A stretch of 64,000 nt of DNA from assembly GCA_007115705.1 (NCBI GenBank), contig QXEO01002091.1, positions 868,001 to 932,000 of the forward strand, given 5' to 3'. Source of the stretch: Dactylis glomerata (Eukaryota > Streptophyta > Magnoliopsida > Poales > Poaceae). Under the pieces are notes generated by a model, which made no database searches, was not told the origin of the DNA, and saw only the letters and a program-made list of their open reading frames with translations. The translations under genes were made by a program, and so were the position numbers. Positions 33,501 to 43,782 of this stretch are shown here, piece by piece (the first letter of the stretch is position 1; the number at the start of each line of letters is the position of its first letter).

Positions 33501-35716
33501 TTGGGTCTCAGAATAGTTCTACTAGGAGATTTTGCTCCGAATATTAGATGAACAGAGAAAGGAAGTGGTTTGGTTTGAGCCATCTAGAGTTATTTCGGCT
33601 CAATCAAAATAGTTTTATTTATGTTTTCCACAAAATAAAATCGCTAAAATATTTGATTTTATCATCATTTGAACAGGAAAAATAGTGTGAGTTGACAGCA
33701 GTGCTAAAGTTCGAAATCACACCCAAGTTTGAGGTGTCAAATAATAGTGCTGTAATTATGCATGCATTGATAGAACAATACAAAGCTTGCAGTGTTATAG
33801 ATGTGTAGTAGCAAATTTTGACATTTGTTCTAATAGAGCACTAATGTTTGTACCTTGTAATTTGCTTGATGCCCCCACTTGCTGTATTGATCAGAAGAAC
33901 ACTTATAAAATCATTGTCCCTATTAAAGGAAAGTGGTTTACTGAGCGAAAGAGCTTGTTTTTTAAAACTTATCTGTAAGTTAAAATCTATTAGATCAGCA
34001 AGGAAACAATAAGTATGTGGCCCATGTTATCATTGGTTTTCTGTGGTAAATTCTAAGATGGCAAGATGCTAATGTGCTCTCTAATTTTATACCTGACATG
34101 CTGTTTCTTCTGCAGAACTGTGATTGGGTCAGTACACTGCCAGATGACATTTTAATCAAAATTCTTTCTCTTCTGACAGTAAGCGATGCTGCAATGACCA
34201 GCTGTCTTTCCACCAGATGGAGACATCTCTGGAAAAACGTTGACCATCTCATCCTTAATGCCCATACTCTCAAGATGCAAGAGCCAGATGTCTCAAACTA
34301 CCATGCAAAAACAAAATTGTGGAAAGCTGAAGCTACAAAGTTTGTTCACAAAGTAAATGGAGTTCTACGCAATCATAATGGCAATAGAATCAAGGAATTC
34401 ACTGTCAGATTCCCATTAACCTCAGCCCATGCTTCTGTGCTGGACCACTGGATCGGGTTTGCAGCTTCAGCCTCTACAGAAACGCTCTGCCTTGACCTTG
34501 ATGACAAGCATTGCAAGTCCAGTTGCTGGATTTGTCGGAGAGGCAGGAAGTTTGCTTCACAGCAATATGATTTCCTCTCGTTGCCTTTTCCTGATGGCAG
34601 TGGCTGCCGGTTGAGCGAGTTGACTCTGTCCAACTGCAATTTAGGAACAACGCCTACAAATCTTAGTCGTTTTCCATGTCTTCGTTTCCTTTCACTTATC
34701 CATGTGTCAATAACTGATGCAGCTGTTTCAGATATCATGTCCAGCTGCTGTGCTCTCCAAAGTTTGAATCTAGAGTACTGCAATCAATTGATTCATTTGA
34801 CTATTACACATTCACAAATGCTGAGTTTGACGGTTGATTTCTGCGGTAGCTTAACTAGTCTATGTATTCATGCTGACAACCTTGAGAAGTTTATGTACAA
34901 GGGTCACAACGTGAATATTGAGTATGAATATGCACCATATCTTGATAACCTCCGTGTTTATTATGCGGAGAAGAATGAATGCCCTTTAGACTTCGTAAGT
35001 GCACTTCCTAAGCTTCCTAAGCTGGATATGGTGGTCTTGCAGTTTCCTACACGTATACAGGTACGTAAAGATCTCTGTCCCTTGGTTTGTATCTTCATGT
35101 GTTTATAAATGGTGACATGCTGAATTCATTTTCTTTTTTGGGCTCCCTCCAGGTATCCCGTGCACTGCAGCACACTTTCAGATTTGCTGGTTTGAAGGCA
35201 ATCGTGTTCATCCTCATCAGATCTTGGAAAGAGAGCATTTGTTCGCTTGCTTATCTCCTTAGAGCAGTTCCCTTGATCGAATATTTCGGGCTGCACGTAA
35301 GCGGTGAACTTGCTGTTTCTATACTTTGCATCAGAACAATTCAATCACAGATGGACAATTGTTTGCATTTTATGTTTAAGTTAGCGTGCTTATTCACGTA
35401 GGGCTCTACCAAGCTTCGGGAACCTAGTGAGCTGAACATTACCTGGCCCGAGGATCTGACGCTTACGAGGCTCCGCACTATCGCAATCAAAGGGTTTAGT
35501 GGGGAATCGGAACTGATGGAGCTCCTCTACTTTCTGCTGAGGAGGGCACCCACGCTGGAGACGTTGCAGCTCGAGACGGGCGCGCTGGACCCATGGTTCG
35601 TTAGAAAGGACAAGCATAAGCTGCAAGATGAAGAGAGGTGCCGTTATGCGAGAGAGATGGCTTCGACACACCTGGCTCCCAAGGTGCCGTCCACCGTGCA
35701 GTTCAGTATCACCTGA
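30574..35716 (+). CDS. F-box/LRR (FBD-like) protein
   Basis: Five exons (30574-30622, 33196-33254, 34116-35060, 35153-35296, 35402-35716) give 503 aa with no internal stop. The F-box starts at about residue 39 (DWVSTLPDDILIKILSLL .. TRWRHLWKN), the part that docks to SKP1 in SCF ubiquitin ligases. Residues about 110-400 have leucine-rich repeat-like strands (LSELTLSNC, LQSLNLEYC, LTSLCIHADNL) that would bind a substrate. The C-terminal LTRLRTIAIKGF and RRAPTLETLQLE motifs are typical of the FBD region. The substrate is unknown. Intron 1 is 2.57 kb because of a 1.5-kb retroposon. The start codon is conserved in the truncated copy at 22213. The family is large and fast-evolving in grasses. Confidence 0.88.
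31438..32947 (-). mobile_element. Retroposon insertion (non-LTR type) in intron 1 of the F-box gene
   Basis: Flanked by a perfect 19-bp direct repeat (31419-31437 and 32948-32966, GATAGTGTTACTATTTGTT). The related truncated gene copy has a single version of this site near 23229, so it is an empty site. On the minus strand the element starts GC-rich (near 32947) and ends in a segment with AATAAAG and GGGGCGAAAACC. Long target duplications and this polarity indicate target-primed reverse transcription. No long reverse transcriptase frame was found, so it is probably non-autonomous or a decayed LINE. The GC-rich open frames at 32100-32900 are composition effects. Confidence 0.7.
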
Positions 35717-37019
35717 CCTGCTTGCTTACTGAAAAACAGCATGCCTGTCGCAGATCATCGGGCGAACAAAGGTACCGGAGTATTTTGAGCTTGTTGCATG
35801 CTATAGTCAAATGTTATTTTGGTAGCTCGTTGAGTTAGACCGAGCTAAGCGGCTCTTAAGTTGAACTTTGTAGATGATTCATTAGTTCGGTTCTTCGCCG
35901 AGGTCCAAACCACACGCTGAATAGCCTTGAATTACTGCGTGCCGTGTGAAGAAACAAAGGTTATTGCTTGCGGTAGTATTTGGTAGCCTCCGAGGCAACT
36001 TGTGTGTATGAGCAAGTTGACCCGTGAATGTTTGGTACAACAGCACCGTGGTCCTGGGCAAGAGTTGCAGTTCATCCATGGTCCACGTGTGTCTGCATAT
36101 ACACTCACTGGACCGCTTGTACATGTTGTTCCAAATCGTTTTCTGAGTGCTAAAAATGCGGCTCGCTAATAGTAGTAACACGGTAGTACACTAGTACTAG
36201 TGTACTTTACTACTCTAGAAAAAGTACTAGTGTACTTTACTGCACAGTTGCAGCTTGAGACCGTTTGATCATCAGGTGTGAAATAATCGCCGCATCTTTA
36301 TGCATCTATTCTCATCATACGTTTGATTAAAACCTACCGACCTACTTGATACTTTACCTGGTTTTCTTGTTGCTGATTTTCAATATGCCTTTTCTTTTCT
36401 GGGTAGTTAATCAGCTCTTCTTTTGGGCTTTTGCTTCTTTTGGGCTTTTGGCAGGTGGATGACGTACGTGCAGTATATGTCGAGATGTTAATTAGTTCAC
36501 ATATTGGCCTACTTCGTTGGCTTGCACTCGACATACACATGCATAACAATTGAATTAAACATACTACTGATAAATAGTTGCAGGTCGCTCTCGTAGGTTA
36601 ATAAATTGTATACGCATCCATGTGCTGCGTGGGGGATGTACGCCTGTGCATGTGTACGCTCGCACAGTCTCACATATTATGTGTTCACCGGTCCATATCT
36701 AGCTACTACAATACTGATGATCCCACATGATGTGTTTCTTCACTTGTTTGTGGCGCTTAGCAGCAGCGATCTAGCTAATGATACGCATGGTGTGTTCTTG
36801 ACAAGTATTTTTTGTGGGCGCAAAGTAGCAGCATATCATGTTTATGTGTACATATATACTGATACGCACACATGGACGCACATGTACAGCGTATCATGAC
36901 ATGTACGTGTAATATGTGTGTCGGTTGCCATTTGCAGGGAGGACCAGCCTGCCAAGGCAGCAGATACGCACGTATATACTTGGCAGTACTGTATTGGTTA
37001 TGTGTATGAATACGCATGG
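35717..37019. other. Intergenic DNA downstream of the F-box gene
   Basis: Contains the presumed 3' untranslated region and a short doubled motif (GTACTAGTGTACTTTACT, about 36197-36240). 36590-37010 is rich in GTGTAC/GCATG dinucleotide-like patterns. No gene was seen. Confidence 0.4.
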
Positions 37020-37920
37020 ACCGATATTAGCTCGATCTGCTGCTGCGTGTCTACTGCCGATCAAGGACCACTTATAATTGAGATCTGAACTGATACTAGT
37101 GTGTGCATGGTGTGTGGCTGGAGTTCGGGGTAGTGATTGCGTCTACTTGTTTGTATATTGGCTTGGCAGGTTGGATCACCAGTTGAATGTTCATAATGTT
37201 GTTCCGTTGGTTTGGTCCAGTATGCCGCATGTACGTAGGGTTTAGGAATTGAATGCGCTGCATGGAACTCAACTGATTGCCCCGCTAGATTTGTGATCCA
37301 ATGCACGTCCGGTCCAGTCCAACCATCTTTCTCTCGTCGTCTTCTTCCCTGTGACTGTGACTCTGTGAGGCCGGGAGCAACTAGGGTGTGTGCGCCCTAA
37401 ATACATCTCAAACCTGGCCAGAATCCATAAGTTTTGAAGAAAAAAAAAATGACAGTTGGACACTGAGGCGTGTTCGGAACCTCTTTCCGCCGCTCAACTC
37501 CGTGGATCTTACGAACCTGGTTTGGGGTCGCTCTAACAAAATAGACCTAACTCCTCCCACTCCTGGAGCGGTGTTGAGGAGCTGGAGAGGAGCCAGAGAG
37601 GATCCGAACGGATCCTGAGTGTGGAACGCAAAATTGGCGTAGTCTCGTTAGACTGGGAGATATTTCGCATCTGTTCTTTTGGGTACATAGATTGAATTTC
37701 ATTTCCATCTTTGCGACATGGTAACTTTGCCTTCTCTTTTTTTTTTCTTTTGCAATGCAATGCCGTATAAAACTCATGCACGCAGCGCGTGCTGCTGCAG
37801 TGCTGCTGCGACTGCATTGAAGAAAATGCAGGCTCCCCTGTTCTGTTTCAGGCACCTGATCTAAAACCTGTATCAGCAGCTGATGTACGGCGATCGCGAA
37901 GGTGTCTATTTACTTTCTCC
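37020..37920. repeat. Local tandem duplication, copy 1
   Basis: Colinear with 38215-39360. Anchors: TTAGCTCGA(T/C)CTGC (37027 and 38231), TGGATCACCAGTT (about 37172 and 38361), GAATGCGCTGCATG, CACGTCCGGTC, and CATTGAAGAAAATGCAGG (about 37814 and 39260). The offset grows from 1.19 to 1.45 kb, so copy 2 has net extra sequence. No open frame is conserved. Confidence 0.6.
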
Positions 37921-38088
37921 GTTTTAAAATATAAGATGTTTTAGTCTATTATTGTCATGCATGTATCTAGATGTTTTTAGTATATAAATATACTCACTCT
38001 TTTGTTTTTAACCTACACACTAAAAGATGTCTAGATACATGCATGACAATGATATGCTAAAATATCTTATATTTTAGAATGGAGAGAG
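37913..38088. mobile_element. Stowaway MITE, 176 bp
   Basis: Flanked by TA (37911-37912 and 38089-38090). The ends CTTTCTCCGTTTTAAAATAT and the complement of ATATTTTAGAATGGAGAGAG match. The interior pairs over most of its length (CATGCATGTATCTAGATG/CATCTAGATACATGCATG type), so a single transcript would form a long hairpin. Confidence 0.85.
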
Positions 38089-38214
38089 TATTAACCAATT
38101 CATATGCGATTGCAAGCGCAATGTATAGTCTAACATACTTACTATATCTGTATATACTAACGCAGAGTATATACGGATATGGTGAGTATGTTCTCTCCAG
38201 TAGTACAGTATTTA

Positions 38215-39360
38215 TGTGCATGGACAAGTATTAGCTCGACCTGCCGCGTACCCCCACCGGCGACGGAGGACCACTATGAGCTTGGGATCTGATGATCTGA
38301 ACCAGAGAGATATGGCCGGAGTATGAGGTCGTTGTTTGTAGGCATTTTGGCGTGGCAGCCTGGATCACCAGTTCACTCCCATGATTTTTATTTTGCTGCT
38401 CTCGATTTGGTCCGTACGTGCATGTGGGCGGATTGAATGCGCTGCATGCATGAAACTCCCAACTGATTGCCTATCCTGCACGTCCGGTCTAACCCTTTCT
38501 TTTTGAAACGGAGGGCAATGCCCCAGCCCTACCTCTAAAAGATGCATATAACTTTTTTATTTTAAAAAATCTACAAAAGTCTCATAAAAGAAATATAATA
38601 TTTTAACTGAAGCCATCATCTTTGCGACAAATTGCTAAACTTACACAGACTGATGAAGGAGGTGACTATGAGCAGGGCCTTTGCCCTGACAACACAACGA
38701 CATACTTGTCTAAATAACCGAAGGCTACAACTAGCTGCCCCACGACTAGCTAGTGGCACTACTGATCTAGCAAAATCTCAGCGCGCGTCATCGCACATGC
38801 TTCTGTTGCCGCCGTTGTCAATGTGCTCAGAGACACACCGCTTCACCCCAGAATCAGCATCTACTCAAAAAACGATGCCCTTAGAGAAGAACGGCGCCAA
38901 CCGTCGCTATTATCTGATCCGAAAAACCAGATCTAAGGTTTTCCCGGAGTACCCCGGCGAGATGGAGGCTGCTTTTACAATATCTGTAACAAGGTAGCAA
39001 CGTACAGTACATCTCCGTTCCATGGAGGCAACTTGTTTACATTCAGCACATCTCCGGCATGGCAGTTGGTGATTAATCAGTTGGCCATCTCTAGTCCAAC
39101 GACGGATCAAAATAAGTTTTCAATAACGAGCGCAACGAGGGGAATGCAAAATTCGTTCACGCGTTTGTTTTTTTTCTCATGTAGATTGAATTTTGACTTC
39201 AACTTTCAATCTTGAAACATGTTAAGTTCCTTGCCGTGCGAGATGCGTTGCAGCGGTCGCATTGAAGAAAATGCAGGGTCATCTGATTCAGGCCTGATCA
39301 GCGCGATGCACGCGGTCCGGTACGGTGCGGGTTCGGCGATCGAGGGCGTATGTTTGTGTG
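38215..39360. repeat. Local tandem duplication, copy 2
   Basis: Second copy of 37020-37920. Between about 38500 and 39170 it holds sequence not matched in copy 1, starting near TTTTTGAAACGGAGGGCAATG, which looks like an inserted repeat. Short frames inside have no recognised domain. Confidence 0.55.
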
Positions 39361-40295
39361 TACTCCTACGCTATTTGTGAGTAAAAATATTGTGGGCCTC
39401 GTAACTCGCGATGTTAACGTGCGCATGCATGTTGCGTGTGGCTATTTCCGAGGCACATTGCCTTCGACCAGCAAGGTCGTCTGATCTAAGTATTGGCATG
39501 ATATTTATTGCCATAGTAGATCGAGACGAGTACACGGCAGCACCTGCAGGCTGCAGCTGCCTCCCCTCCGTTCACAAAAGAATATACGAATATTCGAGTA
39601 TGTTTGAGTTTTTTTTAAAGTAACCTTTTTCATTACAAAGGTGATATTTATCATCTTTCTCTTTTTACTTTTTCATCTCCAATGAGCTAAGTGTGATGAC
39701 TAATGAGAGAGTAATACTTTTTCTTACTTAAAAATACATAGAAAAGAGAGCAATGTACTCTTTTGTAGATAAATTTTACGACTGCATATACACTTATTTA
39801 AGAACAAAGTAATTTTTCTGCTGCGTTGAAAATTCATGCAACTGTAGTCAATAAAAACGAGAAATCTGCGTGCCATGTATTTTTTGTGGCCCAATGTTGA
39901 CTAGATATAGATGATTTCCCCACGAGTAGTTCTTCGGCGAAAATTTAATTCGACTTCAGGATGCACGTGGTTCTTTCATAAAAAAAACACATTTTAAATT
40001 GTACAAAATTCCGCCGAAAAAATCATGTACATCTCCACATAATCTATGTGTGTACATAAAGTAGCGCCGAAAGCCAATATTGTTTGTGCCTATGTACGAA
40101 GACGATATTTTATCTCATGAAAGGGCTTATATTTTTACACGGTGCACAAGTGGAATATTCGTGAAACAACTTTATGCACACATGTAGCATGTGAAAATAT
40201 ACGCAAATTTTTTAAATATATCTAAAATATATTTCAAACGAAGGAAGCTTATGCCCCCACTAGCCAAAATACCACTCCCTTCTCTTCACCTACTC
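39361..40295. other. Intergenic DNA, AT-rich, no gene seen
   Basis: No convincing coding frame, RNA gene or repeat end. The right part borders the LINE 3' remnant. Confidence 0.35.
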
Positions 40296-40688
40296 AAAAA
40301 GAACAAAACCTTTGATGATTGCCAAGAACCCTTAGAGGCAGAGCTTCGCGCTTGTGTCGAAGGACTAGTTTTGGCACTCCAACATTCTCAGCTACCTATT
40401 ATAGTGGAGTCGGACTGCTCCCAGTTGGTTTATGCAGCTAGATCATCATCTCTGGACAGATCTCCCTTTTATAATTTGATTAATAAGATTAGTAGTAAGT
40501 GTGATTTTGTAAAAGGGGAACGAGGGCATGTTAGGGTGAGTGATTCTCTTGCAAGGCTAGCAAGAGTACAACTCCTCTCTATGACTTGGTTGGGTTCTGG
40601 GCCTGAAGATGTTCTTCATTTGCTCAAACTCGACTGCTCTCTAACCCTTCCTGTTTAATAAAGTTACCATTTTACCCGCAAAAAAAAG
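40296..40688 (+). pseudogene. 5'-truncated LINE tail with RNase H-like segment
   Basis: An open frame ending with a stop at about 40658 encodes EPLEAELRACVEGLVLALQ and PIIVESDCSQLVYAA, typical of the RVT_3 RNase H domain at the end of plant LINE ORF2. ERGHVRVSDSLARLARVQ and WLGSGPEDV follow. It ends in TAATAAAGTTACCATTTTACCCGC followed by A-rich sequence at about 40688, the expected 3' tail. The upstream reverse transcriptase is absent, as in most truncated LINE insertions. Confidence 0.7.
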
Positions 40689-40689
40689 A

Positions 40690-41609
40690 ACAACTATTCT
40701 GGCCTTGTTTTAAAAAAATCTACTCTGAACTTCACCTCATCATCATTAATGTAGATCGATCGAGACACCAAATTGAGCAGATCAACAGGGAAAAGAGGAA
40801 TCTTTAGAGTACCTTTTTCCTAGAACCAGGGGCAGGGGCAGGGGAAGAAAGCAGAGAACCGTTGCGCCTCCTTCATTGCGCCAACCAACGACCCCAACGA
40901 CTTCTTCATCCTCCTCCCTCTCACGCACTCCACAGTCCCACTAGCAATGATGAGCTCAACTTCCTCTCTCTTAAAATGAAAAAAAAGGGCGAAAAGTGCA
41001 TTGTGCTCATGTGCTCCTGAAAACATATTTATAAGATTTCAAAAAAACTGGAAATGAATACTCACATACACTGACATTCCAAAGGTACGGTAATTTTTTT
41101 AGAGAAAAAATATTGTATTTTAAGCTAGACAACAACAACAACAACAACAACAAAACCTTGAGGTAGGCTAGAGGCGAAACCCGTAAAGTCTCGTATCCAA
41201 CTCATGGTTGCACATAGATAGCAAAGCCTTTAGTCCGAATTTTGTCTTTTTTGCATTTTAAGCTATACAAAAAAGAAAAATTTATAGAGGCATAGAGCCA
41301 CAAATTTGTCTTTTTTCTGTAGCTCAAAATACAATGCAATTTGGAATCTGTATAGTGAATGGCAATGGCATTTGGCATGAAGCGATAGGATCAGAGTTCA
41401 GAGTTTGAAAGTTTTCATCTTCCCCGCTTGTCTTATCTTTGACAACCATGTTTCTTTGGTTTGCTTTGGATCAAACGGTGTAGCGAGAGCAGGCATGCAA
41501 ACTTTCCAGTTGCAACTGTGGCCAGCAGTGTACACTGTTGTACAGCACTGTCCGATTCCGTCCTACTATTGCACAAATCTTTCCTGATCCAGGCTTTAAT
41601 GAAATCAAA
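40690..41609. other. Intergenic DNA with a short (CAA)n tract
   Basis: A CAA microsatellite of about 8 units lies at 41129-41153. It is followed by GGTAGGCTAGAGGCGAAACCC, a motif that recurs next to CAA tracts in grass genomes. Otherwise no gene was seen. Confidence 0.5.
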
Positions 41610-41943
41610 CCAGACGTCCACAGGTCTGCACATGATTTGGTTAATGCTAAAATTGAGTACTGCAAAACTATCATCTAGCACCTGCTGACAGCAGAAATTC
41701 AGGCAAGCAGCCGCCACGGGACAAAAGAAGGAAAAGATGCAATACCACTAGCACTGATCTACACCACAGGTTCTCATATGATTTGGTTAATGCTCCCATG
41801 AAGTAATTTATTGGCAGCAGGATGAGAAGTTCTGGCAGGCCGGTGAGCAGCCACCGCAGAACAAAGGTGAGAGGCATGCAAAAACCTGAAAATGCAGAAG
41901 ATGCAATTGTTTCCTTACCACTAGTACAGATCTACACCGCTTA
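41610..41943. repeat. Two-copy tandem duplication, about 150-180 bp unit
   Basis: ATGATTTGGTTAATGCT at about 41630 and 41776 starts two related stretches. Each continues through GCAGCCGCCAC / GCAGCCACCGC and AAGATGCAAT to CAGATCTACACC-like ends (about 41765 and 41938). Divergence with indels indicates an old event. Confidence 0.55.
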
Positions 41944-42437
41944 GGCTGGTACCAATGCATCACCCCACTATAGCCTCGCCACGTCAGCTCTCACCCTCAC
42001 TCTCACCCCACTCTCACCCCACGGTGCCAGTGCACGGGCTATAGTGCCACTCTCACTTCTCTCTCGTCCACATCACCATTTCTTTTAGACATTCAAAATA
42101 ATGCAAGAAAATCCCGCCCCACTCCCGCCCCCCTCTCGCCTGCTCCCGCCCCGCTCTCGCCCTCCTCTCGCCCCGCTCTCGCCCCCCTCCCGCCCCGCTC
42201 CCGCCCCGCTCTCGCCCCCCTCTCGCCCCGCCAGCGCGTCGCCCCGCTCCCGCCCCCCTCTCGCCCGCCTCTCGCCCCCTCTCGCCCCGCTAGCGCGGGC
42301 GCCGGCCGGGCGGTATCGCCCGCTACCGCCGGGCGACGGGGCCGGCGCCCGCCGCTCCGCTATCGCCCGCCTATCGCCCGCCTCTCGCCTCCCGCCGGGC
42401 GGTATCGCCCCCACTACCGCCCGCGTTGGCACCAGCC
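41944..42437. mobile_element. Harbinger/Tourist-type MITE with a GC-rich internal minisatellite
   Basis: The left end GGCTGGTACCAATGC and the right end (GCGTTGGCACCAGCC) are inverted complements with two or three mismatches. TTA flanks both sides (41941-41943 and 42438-42440), the Harbinger target duplication. The interior from about 42112 to 42300 is a tandem array of C-rich 10-12-bp units (CCGCTCTCGCC, CCCTCTCGCC). A segment with inverted GGGCGGTATCGCCC motifs follows. The long open frames on both strands there are composition effects. Confidence 0.75.
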
Positions 42438-42440
42438 TTA

Positions 42441-43782
42441 TTACATGGGAGAACAGACAATGCAACAGCAGCTGCAACTTGCCCTAAAGCCGAGGGCCTG
42501 TGCTGTGTAGTGCAGATATTAAGAGAGGGCAGGGCATGCAGTTCCAGCTTGCAGAAGCAGGAGGCTGGTCAGGGAGGAAGATGATGGTGAGGTTACACAG
42601 AAGATGCTCCAGGAAATCACATGCTAGCCCTGATGAAGAAAAGATGAACAGGCACACACAGACCAGCTTTTGGTCTTGGCCCTCCTGGACTCCTCCAGGT
42701 CCACCCACAGTAACCTGCAATGCAATGGACCGTGCAGATGCAGTCATGTGGAGATGGATCATGCAGTAGCTACTGCCTGACATGTGGGACCTGGTGGCAC
42801 ACTCAGACATCCACGTGGCGACGACCAGGCACAGCAATACAATCTTAATCCAATCACACAGCAACACCTTGTTTTTTTTAACTAGCAGCAAGCTGTATGG
42901 ATACCGGTCAGGTTATTTAAACTGGAACTTTGCACCGAAAACCACACCAGAGATCAATGCATGTTTGGCGCCATAGTTCCAGGCTCAACGAAAAACTAGT
43001 TGCAACATTGCAACTTGGATATTGTAACCTCAAAAGAGATTCCTCACCTGTGGTTTTAATTTTCGCTGAACCCCGAAATATGCCGAGATCACGGCGATGA
43101 TGAGGCGGCTGTCTGTCGGACCAGGTTCACCGCGACTTGCCAAATGGCCAAGCGGCATCTGTCTTGCTGTTAAAACGGTTACTAACTACAAGTGCAGCCT
43201 TGCTTTTATCACATGTGCAGCCTATAGGGCTGGTTGAAGTAAAGAAATGGTGCACTGAGCATAGAAAATCACAGTTGACATGGATCCTGACAAAAGATTA
43301 GCATTGCCTTGTGAGTTGTGCTGATCTGCATCTTTTGATGCCATGTGGATCATGGGTTCTACTGATTTTATCCTGCTGGACCACACAGAATCAAGTTAAT
43401 TTTCCTTTTTTGTTTTGCAGTTTGCCTTCTCTAGCTCGAATGAGATACAATTCTAAATTTAGTGACTGCCAATAACTTATTTTAGGATGATGAGATTAAT
43501 CGTCTTGCGTGGTAAAAAGAAATAAGATTATAATCTCAACACTGGGATAGTTTATTTCTCAAAGATGAAAACAACCAGCTAATTACAACAACCTTTCCTC
43601 TATATCAGAAAAAAAGAGAGGATAAATTAGGCAAATGCACATTTGGCATCACATTTTCTGAGGTAACACGATAAATAGAGCAGTGTTACAGCAGCAAGTA
43701 TCACGTGAACAGCAAGCAACATTAGGGGGGAATAGGCAAAATTAATAGTTAGGGGTGGAGGTACCTCACTAGGTGTTGTTAG
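42441..43782. other. 3' flank of the DUF3741/DUF4378 gene, no other gene seen
   Basis: Includes the presumed 3' untranslated region of the minus-strand gene just below 43783. A weak inverted pair (CCAGGTCC / GGACCTGG, about 42702-42792) is too imperfect to call a hairpin RNA. Confidence 0.4.

Noticed and set aside
41129..41235. CAA tract plus GGTAGGCTAGAGG motif as a SINE end
   Set aside because: The motif recurs in grasses, but I could not define both ends or a target duplication here.
42085..42487. Open frames of about 130 codons on both strands
   Set aside because: Produced by the C-rich minisatellite in a Harbinger-type MITE; the translated products are low-complexity Arg/Gly/Pro strings.
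42695..42795. Possible microRNA-like hairpin
   Set aside because: The arms (around CCAGGTCC and GGACCTGG) pair only in short blocks with large bulges.
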